In this document: in pieces, positions 1 through 8,560 of the stretch
Layout: every line of letters begins with the position of its first letter
Numbering within the stretch: position 1 is the stretch's first letter
Source: Streptomyces exfoliatus
GTDB taxonomy: Bacteria; Actinomycetota; Actinomycetes; Streptomycetales; Streptomycetaceae
Direction: 5' to 3'
DNA length: 52,642 bases
NCBI RefSeq assembly: GCF_000725545.1
Contig: NZ_JNZP01000033.1
Coordinates: 1-52,642 of the forward strand
Notes under the pieces: generated by a model
Told to the model about the DNA's origin: nothing
The model's database searches: none
The model's input: only the letters and a program-made list of their open reading frames with translations
Made by a program: the position numbers and the translations under genes

Positions 1-2
1 CC

Positions 3-470
3 CCGCCCGGCCCGCAGGACTCGCGCCCGCCGCCGACCGCCCCCCCGGCCCCGCTCCCCACCTGGCCGGAACCCACCCAGGCCGCCCCGCGCGAGGAACT
101 CACCACCACCGACCCCCGACCCGCGCCCGAGCGCGCGAGAACCGCAGCTCCCGCGGCCGCCGTCCCTGCGGGGCGCCCCCGTGTACGGCCGGACACCGCC
201 CCGTCCGACCGCCGCACGCAGCCTCGCGAACGCCCCGCCGCCGCCCCCAAGGCGAAGGTGAAACGGAAGAACCCGCAGCCGTCGAAGCCGACCACCAGGA
301 GGGTGATTCCGAGAGTCCAGGCCCCCAAGGAGAGGCAGCGGCCCGCCGCTCGCCGGCAGCAGCCCCCGGCCGGTCAGGCACCCGACACGCGGTCGCTCTG
401 CCGCGAGGCCGGCCGGATCGGCGCACCGATGGGCGCGGCGGACCTCTGCCGCAGCGCATACGGCCGCTGA
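3..470 (+). CDS. C-terminal part of a Pro/Ala/Arg-rich protein (5' end outside window)
   Basis: An open frame enters from the left edge and ends at TGA 468-470, giving about 155 residues with no start inside the window. Most of it is low-complexity Pro/Ala/Arg sequence. The last 35 residues are different and contain two cysteines in the pattern LCREAG...DLCRSAYGR, a short Cys-containing tail that I believe recurs in small Streptomyces proteins of unknown role. The CoiA-like gene begins 83 bp downstream behind its own ribosome binding site. The function is unknown. The frame is supported by third-position GC, although the antisense frame is also open because of base composition. Confidence 0.55.
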   Translation, partial: PPGPQDSRPPPTAPPAPLPTWPEPTQAAPREELTTTDPRPAPERARTAAPAAAVPAGRPRVRPDTAPSDRRTQPRERPAAAPKAKVKRKNPQPSKPTTRRVIPRVQAPKERQRPAARRQQPPAGQAPDTRSLCREAGRIGAPMGAADLCRSAYGR

Positions 471-553
471 CACGGCTTGTCCGAATTCCACGGTGCCGAC
501 TGTCAGTGGTCGCCGCAAGACTCTGAGCTGATCGCCGTTCAGAGGGGGGAACC

Positions 554-2035
554 ATGGCGTTCCGGGCCATGCACGCCGAGTGGGGAACCGTCTTCGCGCA
601 CCTGCCCGATCTGGGGTGCGGGCAGGCGTGGGAGGCGGTGTGGAAGGTGCGTCCGCCCGCGCCGATCACCTGCGCCGAGTGCCGGCACCCGATGCACGCG
701 AAGACCTCCCACAGCGGGCTCAAGTTCTTCGCCCACGCCCCGCACGCCCCGGACTGCGAGATCGCCCGCCAGGGCGAGTCGGAGGCGCACCACCTGCTCA
801 AGCTCGAACTCGCCAACGCCGCACGGGACGCGGGCGCCCACGCCGAGCTGGAGGTCCGGGCGCCGGACGGCTCCTGGCGCGCGGACGTGCTGGCCACCGA
901 TCCGGCCGGGTCGTGGCGGATCGCGCTGGAGGCCCAGCTCTCCCCGATCACCGCGGCGGACGTCACCGCCCGCACGGCGCGGATGCGCGAGGACGGCGTC
1001 GCCTCGTGCTGGTTCAGCGACCGGCCCCGGCCCCCGTGGCTGGGCACGGTGCCCTCCATACGGCTGGACACGGCGGACGGCGGCGGCCTGGTCGTCGCCG
1101 AGGGCTTGGTGAAATTCACGGGCAGCGGCTGGTCGGTGCCGCCCGGGGCGACCTTGACCGACTTCCTGCGCTGGGTCTTCACCGGCAAGGTCGTCTCCCA
1201 CGCCCCGCGTACGACACTTGGCTACCCGCTGCGGCAGCTCGCGCACGTCTGGACGGCACCGCAGTACACAGCCGCCGAGGACACCTACCTGGTGGAGGAG
1301 GCCAGGCGGCAGCGCGAGCTGGACGAACAACGGGCCCGCTACCAGGCGAAGGCGGCGAAGAAGCGCGCCGAGACCGACAAGAAGAACGCCGCCTCGCGCC
1401 GGGCCGCTCTGGAGCGGGCCACGAAGGCGGAGGCGGACGCACGCCGGCTGCACGGCACCCCGGCCGGGGCGAGATGGCAGGCGCAGCTCATGACCCGCAG
1501 GGGCCTGCGGCAGGCGGTGGACCACCTGGCCCGCGAACACGGCATCACCGCGACAGCGGGCCTGAGCCTCAATGACCGCCGGTGGGCCGGCGGCACGCCG
1601 CTGATCGGTCCCGACGGCGTACCCGTCGCGGTCCTCGACCCGGAGTCGGCGTTGGTCAACGGCGAGGCGTTCCGGCTGCTGGCCGGGATGCTGCTGGTGT
1701 TCGAGACGGTCAAGGACGCCCAGCGGTTCGACCGCAACACCCGGCGCCGCAGGAAGATACCCATCGACGGCTGGCGGATGGCGTACACCGTCGCCCCGGC
1801 CCCCAAGCCCGCCGGAAAGCCCGCCAGAAAGGCCGCTGCCAAGGCGGCCGTACCGCGCTGCCGGCCCACGGGCGGCCCCTGCCGGTGCCAGGAGCCGGAG
1901 CTGTCGGTGACGATCTCCGGCTTGCCCCACCCTGCCGAACCCGCCGACCGTATGACCCCGGCCGCCGCGCTCTACACCGCCTCCTGCCGCGCCTGCGGCG
2001 GCCCGTACGACAACCCGTGGCGCCGCACGGCATGA
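554..2035 (+). CDS. CoiA-like (competence-type) nuclease family protein
   Basis: The product is 493 residues. The start is ATG 554, 4 bp after AGAGGGGGGA. The N-terminal region has a CxxC pair (ITCAECRHPM) followed by SHSGLKFFAHAPHA and an EAHHLLK helix. That order is typical of CoiA proteins, in which a zinc-ribbon-like start leads into a PD-(D/E)xK nuclease fold. The nuclease core is visible as WRADVL followed by ALEAQLS, giving the D...ExQ motif at about residues 117-135. The middle, about residues 240-310, is a charged Ala/Arg/Glu coiled coil. The C-terminus has a Cys cluster (CRPTGGPCRCQ and CRACGG). CoiA acts in DNA processing during competence in Firmicutes; its role in actinobacteria is not established, so the function here is inferred from the fold. 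Confidence 0.75.
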   Translation: MAFRAMHAEWGTVFAHLPDLGCGQAWEAVWKVRPPAPITCAECRHPMHAKTSHSGLKFFAHAPHAPDCEIARQGESEAHHLLKLELANAARDAGAHAELEVRAPDGSWRADVLATDPAGSWRIALEAQLSPITAADVTARTARMREDGVASCWFSDRPRPPWLGTVPSIRLDTADGGGLVVAEGLVKFTGSGWSVPPGATLTDFLRWVFTGKVVSHAPRTTLGYPLRQLAHVWTAPQYTAAEDTYLVEEARRQRELDEQRARYQAKAAKKRAETDKKNAASRRAALERATKAEADARRLHGTPAGARWQAQLMTRRGLRQAVDHLAREHGITATAGLSLNDRRWAGGTPLIGPDGVPVAVLDPESALVNGEAFRLLAGMLLVFETVKDAQRFDRNTRRRRKIPIDGWRMAYTVAPAPKPAGKPARKAAAKAAVPRCRPTGGPCRCQEPELSVTISGLPHPAEPADRMTPAAALYTASCRACGGPYDNPWRRTA

Positions 2036-2161
2036 CGATCTGATGGCGCCTCATGTCCCGCGAGTACCGCTCGCCGGGCGCGAGCGAGTCGTTCGACGTG
2101 TCCGGGACGTGGCGTGCTCAGATGAGACGGCACGTCGAACGGCACAGGGAAAGGGCGCGGG

Positions 2162-3094
2162 ATGTCCGAGGACACCATGAGGGCGATGGCGTACGACACC
2201 TATGGCGGGACGGAGGTGCTCCGCGAGACCCGGCTGCCGCTGCCGAAGGTCGCCCCCGGGGAGGTCCTCGTCAAGGTCCGGTGCGCCGCGGTCAACCCGG
2301 TCGACTGGAAGATCATGGCGGGCGGGCTCGACAGCCTGATGGACGTCGTCCACCCGGCGGTCCCGGGCTGGGACGTCAGCGGCACCGTCGAGCGGGTCGG
2401 CATCGACGTACCCGAATTCGCGGCCGGTGACGAGGTCATGGCCTACGCCCGCAAGGACTACGTGCACGGCGGCACCTTCGCGGAGTACGTCAGCGTGCCC
2501 GTCCGCGCCCTCGCTGCCAAGCCCGCCTCGTTGAACTGGGCACAGGCCGCCGGGCTGCCGCTGGCCGGCCTGACCGCCTACCAGCTCCTCACGCGTCTGG
2601 GCACGGCGGCCGACGACACCGTCCTCGTGCACGGTGCGGCCGGCGGTGTCGGGTCCCTCGGCGTCCAGCTCGCGCGGGCGCTCGGCGCACGGGTCATCGG
2701 CACCGCCTCCCCGCGCAACCACGACCGGTTGCGCGGGCTCGGCTGCGAGCCCGTCACGTACGGGGACGGGCTGGCCGAACGCGTCCGCGCACTGGCCCCG
2801 GACGGAGTCACCGTCGTCGCCGACTTCGTGGGCGGGGTCCTCGAGACCACCCTGGCCGTCCTGGCCGAAGGCGGGCGGCACGCCTCCATCACCGACCACA
2901 CCGTGCTCGGTGCGGGCGGTCAGTGGATGTGGGTCAGGCCGTCCGGCGAGGACCTCGCAGCTCTGGGCCGGCTCTCGGACGAGGGAAGGCTCACGGTCGA
3001 TGTCGCTGCGACGTTCCCGCTCTCCGAACTCGGAGCGGCCTTCGCCCTCAGCCAGGAAGGCCATGCCGCAGGGAAGATCGTCATCGAAATCTGA
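2162..3094 (+). CDS. NADP-dependent zinc-independent alcohol dehydrogenase / quinone oxidoreductase
   Basis: The product is 310 residues, the usual length for the QOR branch of the medium-chain dehydrogenase/reductase superfamily. It has a GroES-like N-terminal domain (AAVNPVDWKIM, then the PGWDVSGTVERVG turn) and a Rossmann cofactor domain with HGAAGGVGSLGVQLA at about residues 158-172, which is the NADPH-binding AxxGxxG motif. The structural and catalytic zinc ligands of classical ADHs are absent, as expected for quinone oxidoreductases. The likely reaction is NADPH-dependent reduction of a quinone or enone in the cytosol. The chosen ATG at 2162 follows GGGAAAGGG. An internal ATG at 2177 preceded by GAGGA is an alternative start. 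It stands alone, with a 234 bp gap to the next gene. Confidence 0.85.
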   Translation: MSEDTMRAMAYDTYGGTEVLRETRLPLPKVAPGEVLVKVRCAAVNPVDWKIMAGGLDSLMDVVHPAVPGWDVSGTVERVGIDVPEFAAGDEVMAYARKDYVHGGTFAEYVSVPVRALAAKPASLNWAQAAGLPLAGLTAYQLLTRLGTAADDTVLVHGAAGGVGSLGVQLARALGARVIGTASPRNHDRLRGLGCEPVTYGDGLAERVRALAPDGVTVVADFVGGVLETTLAVLAEGGRHASITDHTVLGAGGQWMWVRPSGEDLAALGRLSDEGRLTVDVAATFPLSELGAAFALSQEGHAAGKIVIEI

Positions 3095-3231
3095 ACTCGC
3101 TTCGACCGGACACCTGGCGGCTCGTCGAACTCGTATCCGGGCCCCTGGTCGACCGACGGTCCGCCAGAGACCGGTTCACGCCACCCACAGCACGTCTTTC
3201 AGGCTCACTTCAGGGCGAAACCTTGAGTTAA

Positions 3232-3253
3232 CCCTGCAAACGATATTGCAGGG
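3232..3253. promoter_or_regulatory. Perfect inverted repeat CCCTGCAA-N6-TTGCAGGG, putative operator
   Basis: An 8+8 bp perfect dyad with a 6 bp AT-rich centre lies 76 bp before the small secreted protein gene that leads the carbonic anhydrase/SulP cluster. Its size and symmetry fit binding of a dimeric helix-turn-helix regulator. The distance between half-sites is too short for a typical terminator loop-stem and no T-run follows. The cognate regulator is not visible in the window. Confidence 0.5.
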
Positions 3254-3276
3254 CTATGGTGTTTCTTGACTGATCG

Positions 3277-3304
3277 TTGACCAAGCGTTTGCCCGCTCTA
3301 GAGA
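3277..3304 (+). promoter_or_regulatory. Possible sigma70-type promoter for the carbonic anhydrase/SulP cluster
   Basis: TTGACC at 3277-3282 and TAGAGA at 3299-3304 are 16 bp apart and lie just downstream of the dyad and 25 bp before the first ATG. The -10 box lacks its final T, so this is a weak match. Confidence 0.3.
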
Positions 3305-3328
3305 CGTGGACTGCCAGGAAGGAGGCTC

Positions 3329-3754
3329 ATGTTCCGAGGTGCGACGGCCCGAACCCTGGTGTCGATCCTCGCCTCCGTCCTGCTCGGCCTCCAGGTCTTC
3401 GCGCCCACCTCATCCTTCGCATCCGCGCACACGGCCCCTCACGTCATGACCAGGAGTCAGCCCGGAATCAATCCCTCCGGGCAGGCGCCACGCGACGAGA
3501 TCGCCACCTGCCGAGACGCCGGCCACTACGGGGACCCGACCGGCCCCCTCCGCACCCGCGACCGGTACCGCACAGCCGACCGTGACCGGTACCGCACAGC
3601 CGCCGACTCCGCACCCGGGGCACTCGACCGTCCCCATCCGAGGCAGGAGACCTCGGGGGCGGGCGAGCCGGGCACACCCCGCACCGCGCCCCGTCGCACG
3701 TCGAGATCCACGACGGCCCACTCCCCGGCGGCACTTCAGACCTTCCGCTGCTGA
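3329..3754 (+). CDS. Small secreted hypothetical protein
   Basis: The product is 141 residues. ATG 3329 is preceded by GGAAGGAGG. The N-terminus looks like a Sec signal peptide: a basic MFRGATAR start, a hydrophobic LVSILASVLLGLQVF segment and an Ala-rich SFASA cleavage region near residue 33. The mature part is polar and rich in Arg, Thr and Pro, with a short internal repeat in which DRYRTA recurs three times around residues 72-92. No enzymatic motif is visible. It is followed after 77 bp by carbonic anhydrase, so it may be cotranscribed. Its role is unknown; it could be a leader-like or cell-surface protein for the CO2/bicarbonate unit. Confidence 0.6.
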   Translation: MFRGATARTLVSILASVLLGLQVFAPTSSFASAHTAPHVMTRSQPGINPSGQAPRDEIATCRDAGHYGDPTGPLRTRDRYRTADRDRYRTAADSAPGALDRPHPRQETSGAGEPGTPRTAPRRTSRSTTAHSPAALQTFRC

Positions 3755-3831
3755 TCAGCGGAGCCCCCCACGCACAACCGTCCTGCCCGTCCGACGCGCC
3801 CCCACAGCGCGCCAGGAGGAATCACCACGTC

Positions 3832-4413
3832 ATGCAGCCCCTCATCGACAACGCCCGTATGTTCGGACAGAGCCCTGAGGAGTTCGCCAAGCTGGCCGAA
3901 GGCCAGTCGCCCGAGGTTCTGTTCATCACCTGCTCCGACTCCCGGGTCGTCCCTGCCCTGATCACCGGCGCACGCCCCGGACAGCTCTTCGAGCTGCGTA
4001 CGGCGGGCAACATCGTTCCCCCGTACGCCTCCGGCACCCCCACCGGCGAGGCGGCCACCATCGAGTACGCCGTGGAAGTCCTCGGCGTCAAGGACATCGT
4101 GGTCTGCGGGCACTCCCACTGCGGCGCCGTGGGCGCCGTAGTGCGCGGCGACGACCTGACCGCCGTACCGGCCGTACGGGACTGGCTCGCGCACGCCGCG
4201 GACGAGCCCGAGTGTTCCGATCCCGCCGACCCGACGGTCGCCGAGGCCGTGCAGAACCACGTCCTGACCCAGATGCTGCGCCTGCGCTCCTACCCGTGCG
4301 TCGAGAAGCGGCTGGCGGAGGGGCGCCTCCGCCTGCGCGGCTGGTACTACGAGGTGGGCACCGGCGCCGTGCGCGAACACCGCATGGAGACCGACTCGTT
4401 CGAGGCGCTGTGA
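3832..4413 (+). CDS. Beta-class carbonic anhydrase
   Basis: The product is 193 residues, within the family's usual 190-220. Zinc ligands are visible in order: Cys and Asp of TCSDSRVVPA (about residues 34-43), then His and Cys of CGHSHCGAVGAV (about residues 91-102), the hallmark of beta-carbonic anhydrases. It interconverts CO2 and bicarbonate in the cytosol. ATG 3832 follows CCAGGAGGAATCACCACGTC, with a good AGGAGG. The SulP transporter starts 8 bp after its stop, so the two are almost certainly one operon, and the pairing suggests bicarbonate import coupled to hydration equilibrium. The start MQPLIDNARMFGQS agrees with family N-termini. Confidence 0.93.
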   Translation: MQPLIDNARMFGQSPEEFAKLAEGQSPEVLFITCSDSRVVPALITGARPGQLFELRTAGNIVPPYASGTPTGEAATIEYAVEVLGVKDIVVCGHSHCGAVGAVVRGDDLTAVPAVRDWLAHAADEPECSDPADPTVAEAVQNHVLTQMLRLRSYPCVEKRLAEGRLRLRGWYYEVGTGAVREHRMETDSFEAL

Positions 4414-4421
4414 GGAGCGCC

Positions 4422-5888
4422 ATGTCCCTGATACGCAAGTTCCCCCATCTGCGCCACGATTTCCTCGCCTCCATCGTCGTCTTCCTCGTCGCCGTGCCGT
4501 TGTGCGTCGGCGTGGCGGTCGCCTCCGGTGTCCCGGCCGAGCTCGGGCTCGTCACCGGCATCGTGGGCGGCCTCGTCGCCGGGCTCATGCCCGGCAGCAG
4601 CCTTCAGGTCTCGGGTCCGGCCGCCGGCCTGACCGTGATCGTCTTCGAGGCGGTCAGCGAGTTCGGGGTGGGCACGCTCGGTGTGATCGTGCTGGTCGCC
4701 GGTCTGCTCCAACTCGCCATGGGCTTCTTCAAGCTCGGCCGCTGGTTCCGCGCGATCTCCGTCTCCGTCGTCGAGGGCATGCTCTGCGGCATCGGCCTGG
4801 TGATCATCGCCGGCCAGATCTACGCGGCGGCGGGGCTGAAGGCCCCGGGGACCGGCATCGGCAAGATCGTGGGCCTGCCCGGGGCGTTCGCCGACGCGCT
4901 CGGGAGCACCGAGGCCCTGGCCTCGCTCGCGATCGGCGCGGGCACCATCGCCGTCATCGTGCTGTGGAAGAAGCTGCCGAAGCGGATGCGGTCCGTGCCC
5001 GGCGCCCTCGCCGCGGTGGTGCTGGCGACGGTCGCCTCGCTCGGCCTCGGACTGCCGGTCGCCACGGTCGAGGTGGAGGGCCTGCTCGGCGTCGTCCAGC
5101 CGCCCGGCTCCGAGGCCTTCGCCGAGCTGGGCAGCCCCGCCATCTGGGGAACGATCATCGCGTTCGCGCTGATCGCCTCGGCGGAGAGCCTGTTCAGCGC
5201 GGCGGCCGTGGACCGGCTGCACGCCGGCCCGCGCACCCACTACGACAAGGAGATGCTCGCCCAGGGCACGGGCAACGCGGTCTGCGGCCTGCTCGGCGCA
5301 CTGCCGATGACCGCGGTGATCGTACGCAGCTCCGCCAACGTCGAGGCCGGCGCCAGGACCAAGGCGTCGCGGGTCCTGCACGGCGTGTGGCTGCTGCTGT
5401 TCGCCGCCGCGCTGCCGTTCGCCCTGGCGCTGATCCCGCTGCCGGCCCTCGCCGGCATCCTCGTACACGCGGGCTGGAAGCTGATCCCGTTCCGCCAGAT
5501 CGCGGGGCTGTGGCGGGATCACAAGGGTGAAGCGGTGATCCTCGTGGTCACGGCCGTGGCCATCGTCGTGGTGAACATGTTCGAGGGCGTCCTGATCGGC
5601 CTCGCCCTGGCGATCGTCAAGACCGCCTGGGAGGCCTCGCACGTCAAGCTGGAGGTCATCGACAAGGGCGTCGGCCCCATCCAGGCGTACCTGGCGGGCA
5701 ACGCGACCTTCCTCCGCCTGCCGAAGATCCTCGACAGCCTGGAGTCCCTCCCCCAGGACCGCCCCGTCGAACTTGACCTGTCGGGACTGCACCACCTCGA
5801 CCACGCCTGCCGTACGGCGCTGGAGAGCTGGGCCGAACGGCACAGCGCGACCGGCATCGAACCGGTCAAGCTCACCATCGCCGCCTGA
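4422..5888 (+). CDS. SulP family inorganic anion (bicarbonate/sulfate) transporter
   Basis: The product is 488 residues with about ten hydrophobic segments. It begins MSLIRKFPHLRHDFLASIVVF, whose basic stretch leads into TM1, and contains the SulP signature region PAELGLVTGIVGGLVAGLMP. The C-terminus (about residues 425-488) is a short STAS-like tail with LDLSGLHHLDHACRTALESW, shorter than in typical SulP proteins. ATG 4422 lies 8 bp after the carbonic anhydrase stop with GAGGAGCGCC as ribosome binding site. An upstream in-frame start at 4212 would overlap the anhydrase and is rejected. SulP proteins carry sulfate or bicarbonate across the inner membrane, and coupling to carbonic anhydrase points to bicarbonate here. 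Confidence 0.9.
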   Translation: MSLIRKFPHLRHDFLASIVVFLVAVPLCVGVAVASGVPAELGLVTGIVGGLVAGLMPGSSLQVSGPAAGLTVIVFEAVSEFGVGTLGVIVLVAGLLQLAMGFFKLGRWFRAISVSVVEGMLCGIGLVIIAGQIYAAAGLKAPGTGIGKIVGLPGAFADALGSTEALASLAIGAGTIAVIVLWKKLPKRMRSVPGALAAVVLATVASLGLGLPVATVEVEGLLGVVQPPGSEAFAELGSPAIWGTIIAFALIASAESLFSAAAVDRLHAGPRTHYDKEMLAQGTGNAVCGLLGALPMTAVIVRSSANVEAGARTKASRVLHGVWLLLFAAALPFALALIPLPALAGILVHAGWKLIPFRQIAGLWRDHKGEAVILVVTAVAIVVVNMFEGVLIGLALAIVKTAWEASHVKLEVIDKGVGPIQAYLAGNATFLRLPKILDSLESLPQDRPVELDLSGLHHLDHACRTALESWAERHSATGIEPVKLTIAA

Positions 5889-6154
5889 GCGGGCGGTGGA
5901 AGGCGGGCTGCATCAGCCGGCGGCGCGATCTCCGGGGACCAACAGGCCACCGACGCGACAACAAGCGGCGGATGTCTCAGCTGGACCAGGGGGTGTCCGA
6001 TCCTGGTTCGCCGGACAGGCCCTGGGACCTGTCTCACCCCTGGGGGTGGAGCGTAGCCGTCCAGTAGGCGCAGTCCGGCCAGCCGCGCCCCCACCGCCCG
6101 CCGCCGTCGCAGAAAGCTGAGCCTCCTGGCATCCGACGGATGGAGTGGTCACGC

Positions 6155-8146
6155 ATGCCCCTGCAATCCCCCTGGCACCGGGCCCGGCGCGTCGGCGCGG
6201 TGAGCGTCACGGCTCTGGCGCTCGTCCTGAGCCTGCCCACGGCGGCGACGGCCGCGCCCGGCGATCTGGATCCCGCCTTCGACGGCGACGGCCGGGTCGT
6301 CACGGACCTGGGCGGCTTCGCGGGCGCCCAGGGCATGGTCGTGCAGCCCGACGGCAAGATCGTCACGATCGGGGACGGCTACTCCACCGAGACATCCGGC
6401 GACTTCACGCTGACGCGGTACAACCCCAACGGCAGCCTGGACACGACGTTCGACGGGGACGGCATCGTCACCACCGACTTCGGCGTCAACAACGACCAGG
6501 GCCGGGGCGTGGCCCTGCAGCCCGACGGCAGGATCGTGGCGGTCGGCGGGTCCACCGACTACGGCGGCAACAGCGCGTGGGTGGCGGCCCGGTACAACCC
6601 CGACGGCAGCCTCGACCCCCTCTTCGGTGACGGCGGCAGGGTGGCCACGGACATCGACGTCAACGAGATCGAGGCCGCCGAGGCGGTGGTGGTGCAGCCC
6701 GACGGCAAGATCGTGGCCGGTGGCGGGAGCGGCGGAGTGTGGTCGCTCGTGCGCTGGAACTCCTCCGGTGTCCCGGACCCGACCTTCGACGGGGACGGCA
6801 TCGTCACCACCGCGTTCGGTACCGGTTGCTGTCGGGGGGTCAGCGATCTGGCGCTGCAGTCCGACGGCAGGATCGTCGCCGCCGGACGGGCGGACGGTCT
6901 CGCGCTGGCCCGCTACAACACCGACGGCAGTCTGGACACGAACTTCGACGGCGACGGCCGGGTGACCACCGGCGCCGGATCCGCCGAGGGCGTGGCCCTG
7001 CAGTCCGACGGCCGGATCGTCACCGCGGGCCAGGAGGGCAACGCCTTCCTGGTGAGGCGGTTCACCGCCGGCGGCGCCCCGGACACCAGCTTCGACGGCG
7101 ACGGCCGGCTCACCACCGTCTTCGGCCCCGAGGACGGCGGCGCCGCGGACGTGGCCCTGCAGTCCGACGGCAGGATCGTGGCCGCCGGCACCTACGGCGG
7201 CGACTTCGCGCTGGCGCGGTACAACACGGGCGGCAGTCCGGATCCGGACTTCAGCGGCGACGGCAGGGTGACCACCGACTTCGGCGGCCCCGACGACCAG
7301 GCCACCCAGGTGGCCCTGCAGCCCGACGGCAAGATCCTGACCGCCGGACTCGCCGGTACCGCCGTCAGCTTCGAGGAGGACCGGGCCCTGGCCCGCCATC
7401 TGGGCGGTGGCGGCATCGAGCCGCCGACCGGTGTGGACGTGTCGGTGACGAAGACCGGGCCGACCGCGGTCAGCATCGGCGACACCGCCACGTACAGCGT
7501 GGTCGTACGGAACAACAGCACCACGACCACGGCGACGAACGTCCAGCTCACCGACACCCTGACGGGCACGGCCACCATCCTGTCGGCCACCACCAACCGG
7601 GGAACCTGCACCGTCGTCCCGGGCCGGGTCACCTGCGCGGTCGGCACGCTCAACCACGTCGGCAGCCCCTCCGGCTCCACCGCCACCGTGACGATCGTCG
7701 CCGAGCCCTCGCGTACCGGCACCCTCACCGACACCGTGACGGTCACCGCCGCCCAGACCGACCCCCTGACGAGCAACAACACCGCGACCCGCGTCACCAC
7801 CGTGAACAACAACCGCGGCTGCACCATCATCGGCACCAGCGGCAGCGACACGATCAACGGCACCTACAACAACGACGTGATCTGCGCCCTCAGCGGCAAC
7901 GACACCGTCAACGCGAGCTTCGGCAACGACACCGTCCACGCCGGCCCCGGCAACGACCGGGCCGACGGCAGCTACGGCAACGACACCCTCATCGCCGGCC
8001 CGGGCGGCGACACGCTCCTCGGCAGCTACGGCTCCGACGTCCTCAACACCGTCGACGGCGTCGGCGGCAACGACACCGCGAACGGCGGCTACAACACCGA
8101 CACCTGCACCACCGACTCGGGCGACATCCGCGTCAGCTGCCCGTGA
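6155..8146 (+). CDS. Secreted delta-60 repeat / DUF11 / RTX-like calcium-binding protein
   Basis: The product is 663 residues from ATG 6155. That ATG has GGAG 9 bp upstream; the in-frame ATG 6140 has no comparable site. A signal peptide is clear: MPLQSPWHRARR, then VSVTALALVLSLPTAATAA. Residues about 30-410 are repeating delta-60 units built on FDGDG.V.TDFG, VALQPDGKIVAAG and ALARYN.DGSLD. Residues about 420-540 form a DUF11-like beta domain (TKTGPTAVSIGDTATYSVVV). The C-terminal 100 residues hold RTX-like calcium-binding nonapeptides (GNDTVNASFGNDT and GGDTLLGSYGSD). A surface or matrix protein is likely. It is monocistronic, ended by strong hairpins, and preceded by about 270 bp with small dyads but no gene. 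Confidence 0.85.
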   Translation: MPLQSPWHRARRVGAVSVTALALVLSLPTAATAAPGDLDPAFDGDGRVVTDLGGFAGAQGMVVQPDGKIVTIGDGYSTETSGDFTLTRYNPNGSLDTTFDGDGIVTTDFGVNNDQGRGVALQPDGRIVAVGGSTDYGGNSAWVAARYNPDGSLDPLFGDGGRVATDIDVNEIEAAEAVVVQPDGKIVAGGGSGGVWSLVRWNSSGVPDPTFDGDGIVTTAFGTGCCRGVSDLALQSDGRIVAAGRADGLALARYNTDGSLDTNFDGDGRVTTGAGSAEGVALQSDGRIVTAGQEGNAFLVRRFTAGGAPDTSFDGDGRLTTVFGPEDGGAADVALQSDGRIVAAGTYGGDFALARYNTGGSPDPDFSGDGRVTTDFGGPDDQATQVALQPDGKILTAGLAGTAVSFEEDRALARHLGGGGIEPPTGVDVSVTKTGPTAVSIGDTATYSVVVRNNSTTTTATNVQLTDTLTGTATILSATTNRGTCTVVPGRVTCAVGTLNHVGSPSGSTATVTIVAEPSRTGTLTDTVTVTAAQTDPLTSNNTATRVTTVNNNRGCTIIGTSGSDTINGTYNNDVICALSGNDTVNASFGNDTVHAGPGNDRADGSYGNDTLIAGPGGDTLLGSYGSDVLNTVDGVGGNDTANGGYNTDTCTTDSGDIRVSCP

Positions 8147-8154
8147 CCGGAGCA

Positions 8155-8189
8155 CCCGGGGCCCGGAGTCGTGAACTCCGGGCCCCGGG
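8155..8189. terminator. Strong intrinsic-type hairpin terminator
   Basis: A perfect 15 bp stem (8155-8169 with 8175-8189) and a 5 nt loop begin 8 bp after the stop of the delta-60 protein. No T-run follows, as is common in Streptomyces. Confidence 0.8.
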
Positions 8190-8230
8190 CGCGGCCAGCG
8201 GTTCAGCAGACTTTCGCACCGAACCGAAAC

Positions 8231-8264
8231 GGCGATGCCCCGGGACGCGTCCCGGGGCATCGCC
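8231..8264. terminator. Second hairpin, palindromic terminator
   Basis: A perfect 15 bp stem, GGCGATGCCCCGGGA at 8231-8245 with its complement at 8250-8264, surrounds a CGCG centre. The symmetric shape can stop transcription from either side and separates the chromosome-type block from the accessory block. Confidence 0.7.
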
Positions 8265-8501
8265 GTGAATGAGCGGCGTACAGGACGCGGCACCACCCGG
8301 TCACAAGCCCGCTGGCCGATGATGCGGGCCGAACCAGTCTCCGCGGCGACTGCGCGGCCTGGAGGCTGGTCTGGGCCCGTCCACCTCCGCACGGTCCAGG
8401 AGCGCGAGTGCGGCGTCGTATTCGCACTGCAGGCCCCCCAAGGGGGCAGGAGCCTCCGAGGCGCTCACGGAGGCGACAGTGGCCTTCCTGACCCCCTCTG
8501 G
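8265..8501. other. Gene-poor spacer, possible relic reading frame on the - strand
   Basis: No convincing gene was found. A short open stretch on the - strand (about 8301-8500) reads like a protein tail with LGGLQCEYDAALALLDRAEV, but it lacks a start with a ribosome binding site and it overlaps the hairpin at 8502-8542. It may be the end of a decayed gene. Confidence 0.3.
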
Positions 8502-8542
8502 CACGAGAACGGCGCCGCACCGGGGGTGCAGCGCCGTTCGTG
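8502..8542. terminator. Hairpin terminator after the winged-helix gene pair
   Basis: CACGA, AACGGCGC and GCACC pair with GGTGC, GCGCCGTT and CGTG around a GGG loop, with single-base bulges. It lies just past the stop of the - strand gene at 8561. Confidence 0.65.
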
Positions 8543-8560
8543 TTGAGCGGGGTCGTCGGG

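Noticed and set aside
100..1188. 362-codon - strand frame at the left end
   Set aside because: It crosses the CoiA-like start and lacks protein-like composition or motifs.
4347..5843. 498-codon frame on the - strand under the SulP gene
   Set aside because: It is a mirror frame of a well-supported transporter gene, with Asp/Arg/Gly-rich composition typical of antisense in high-GC DNA.
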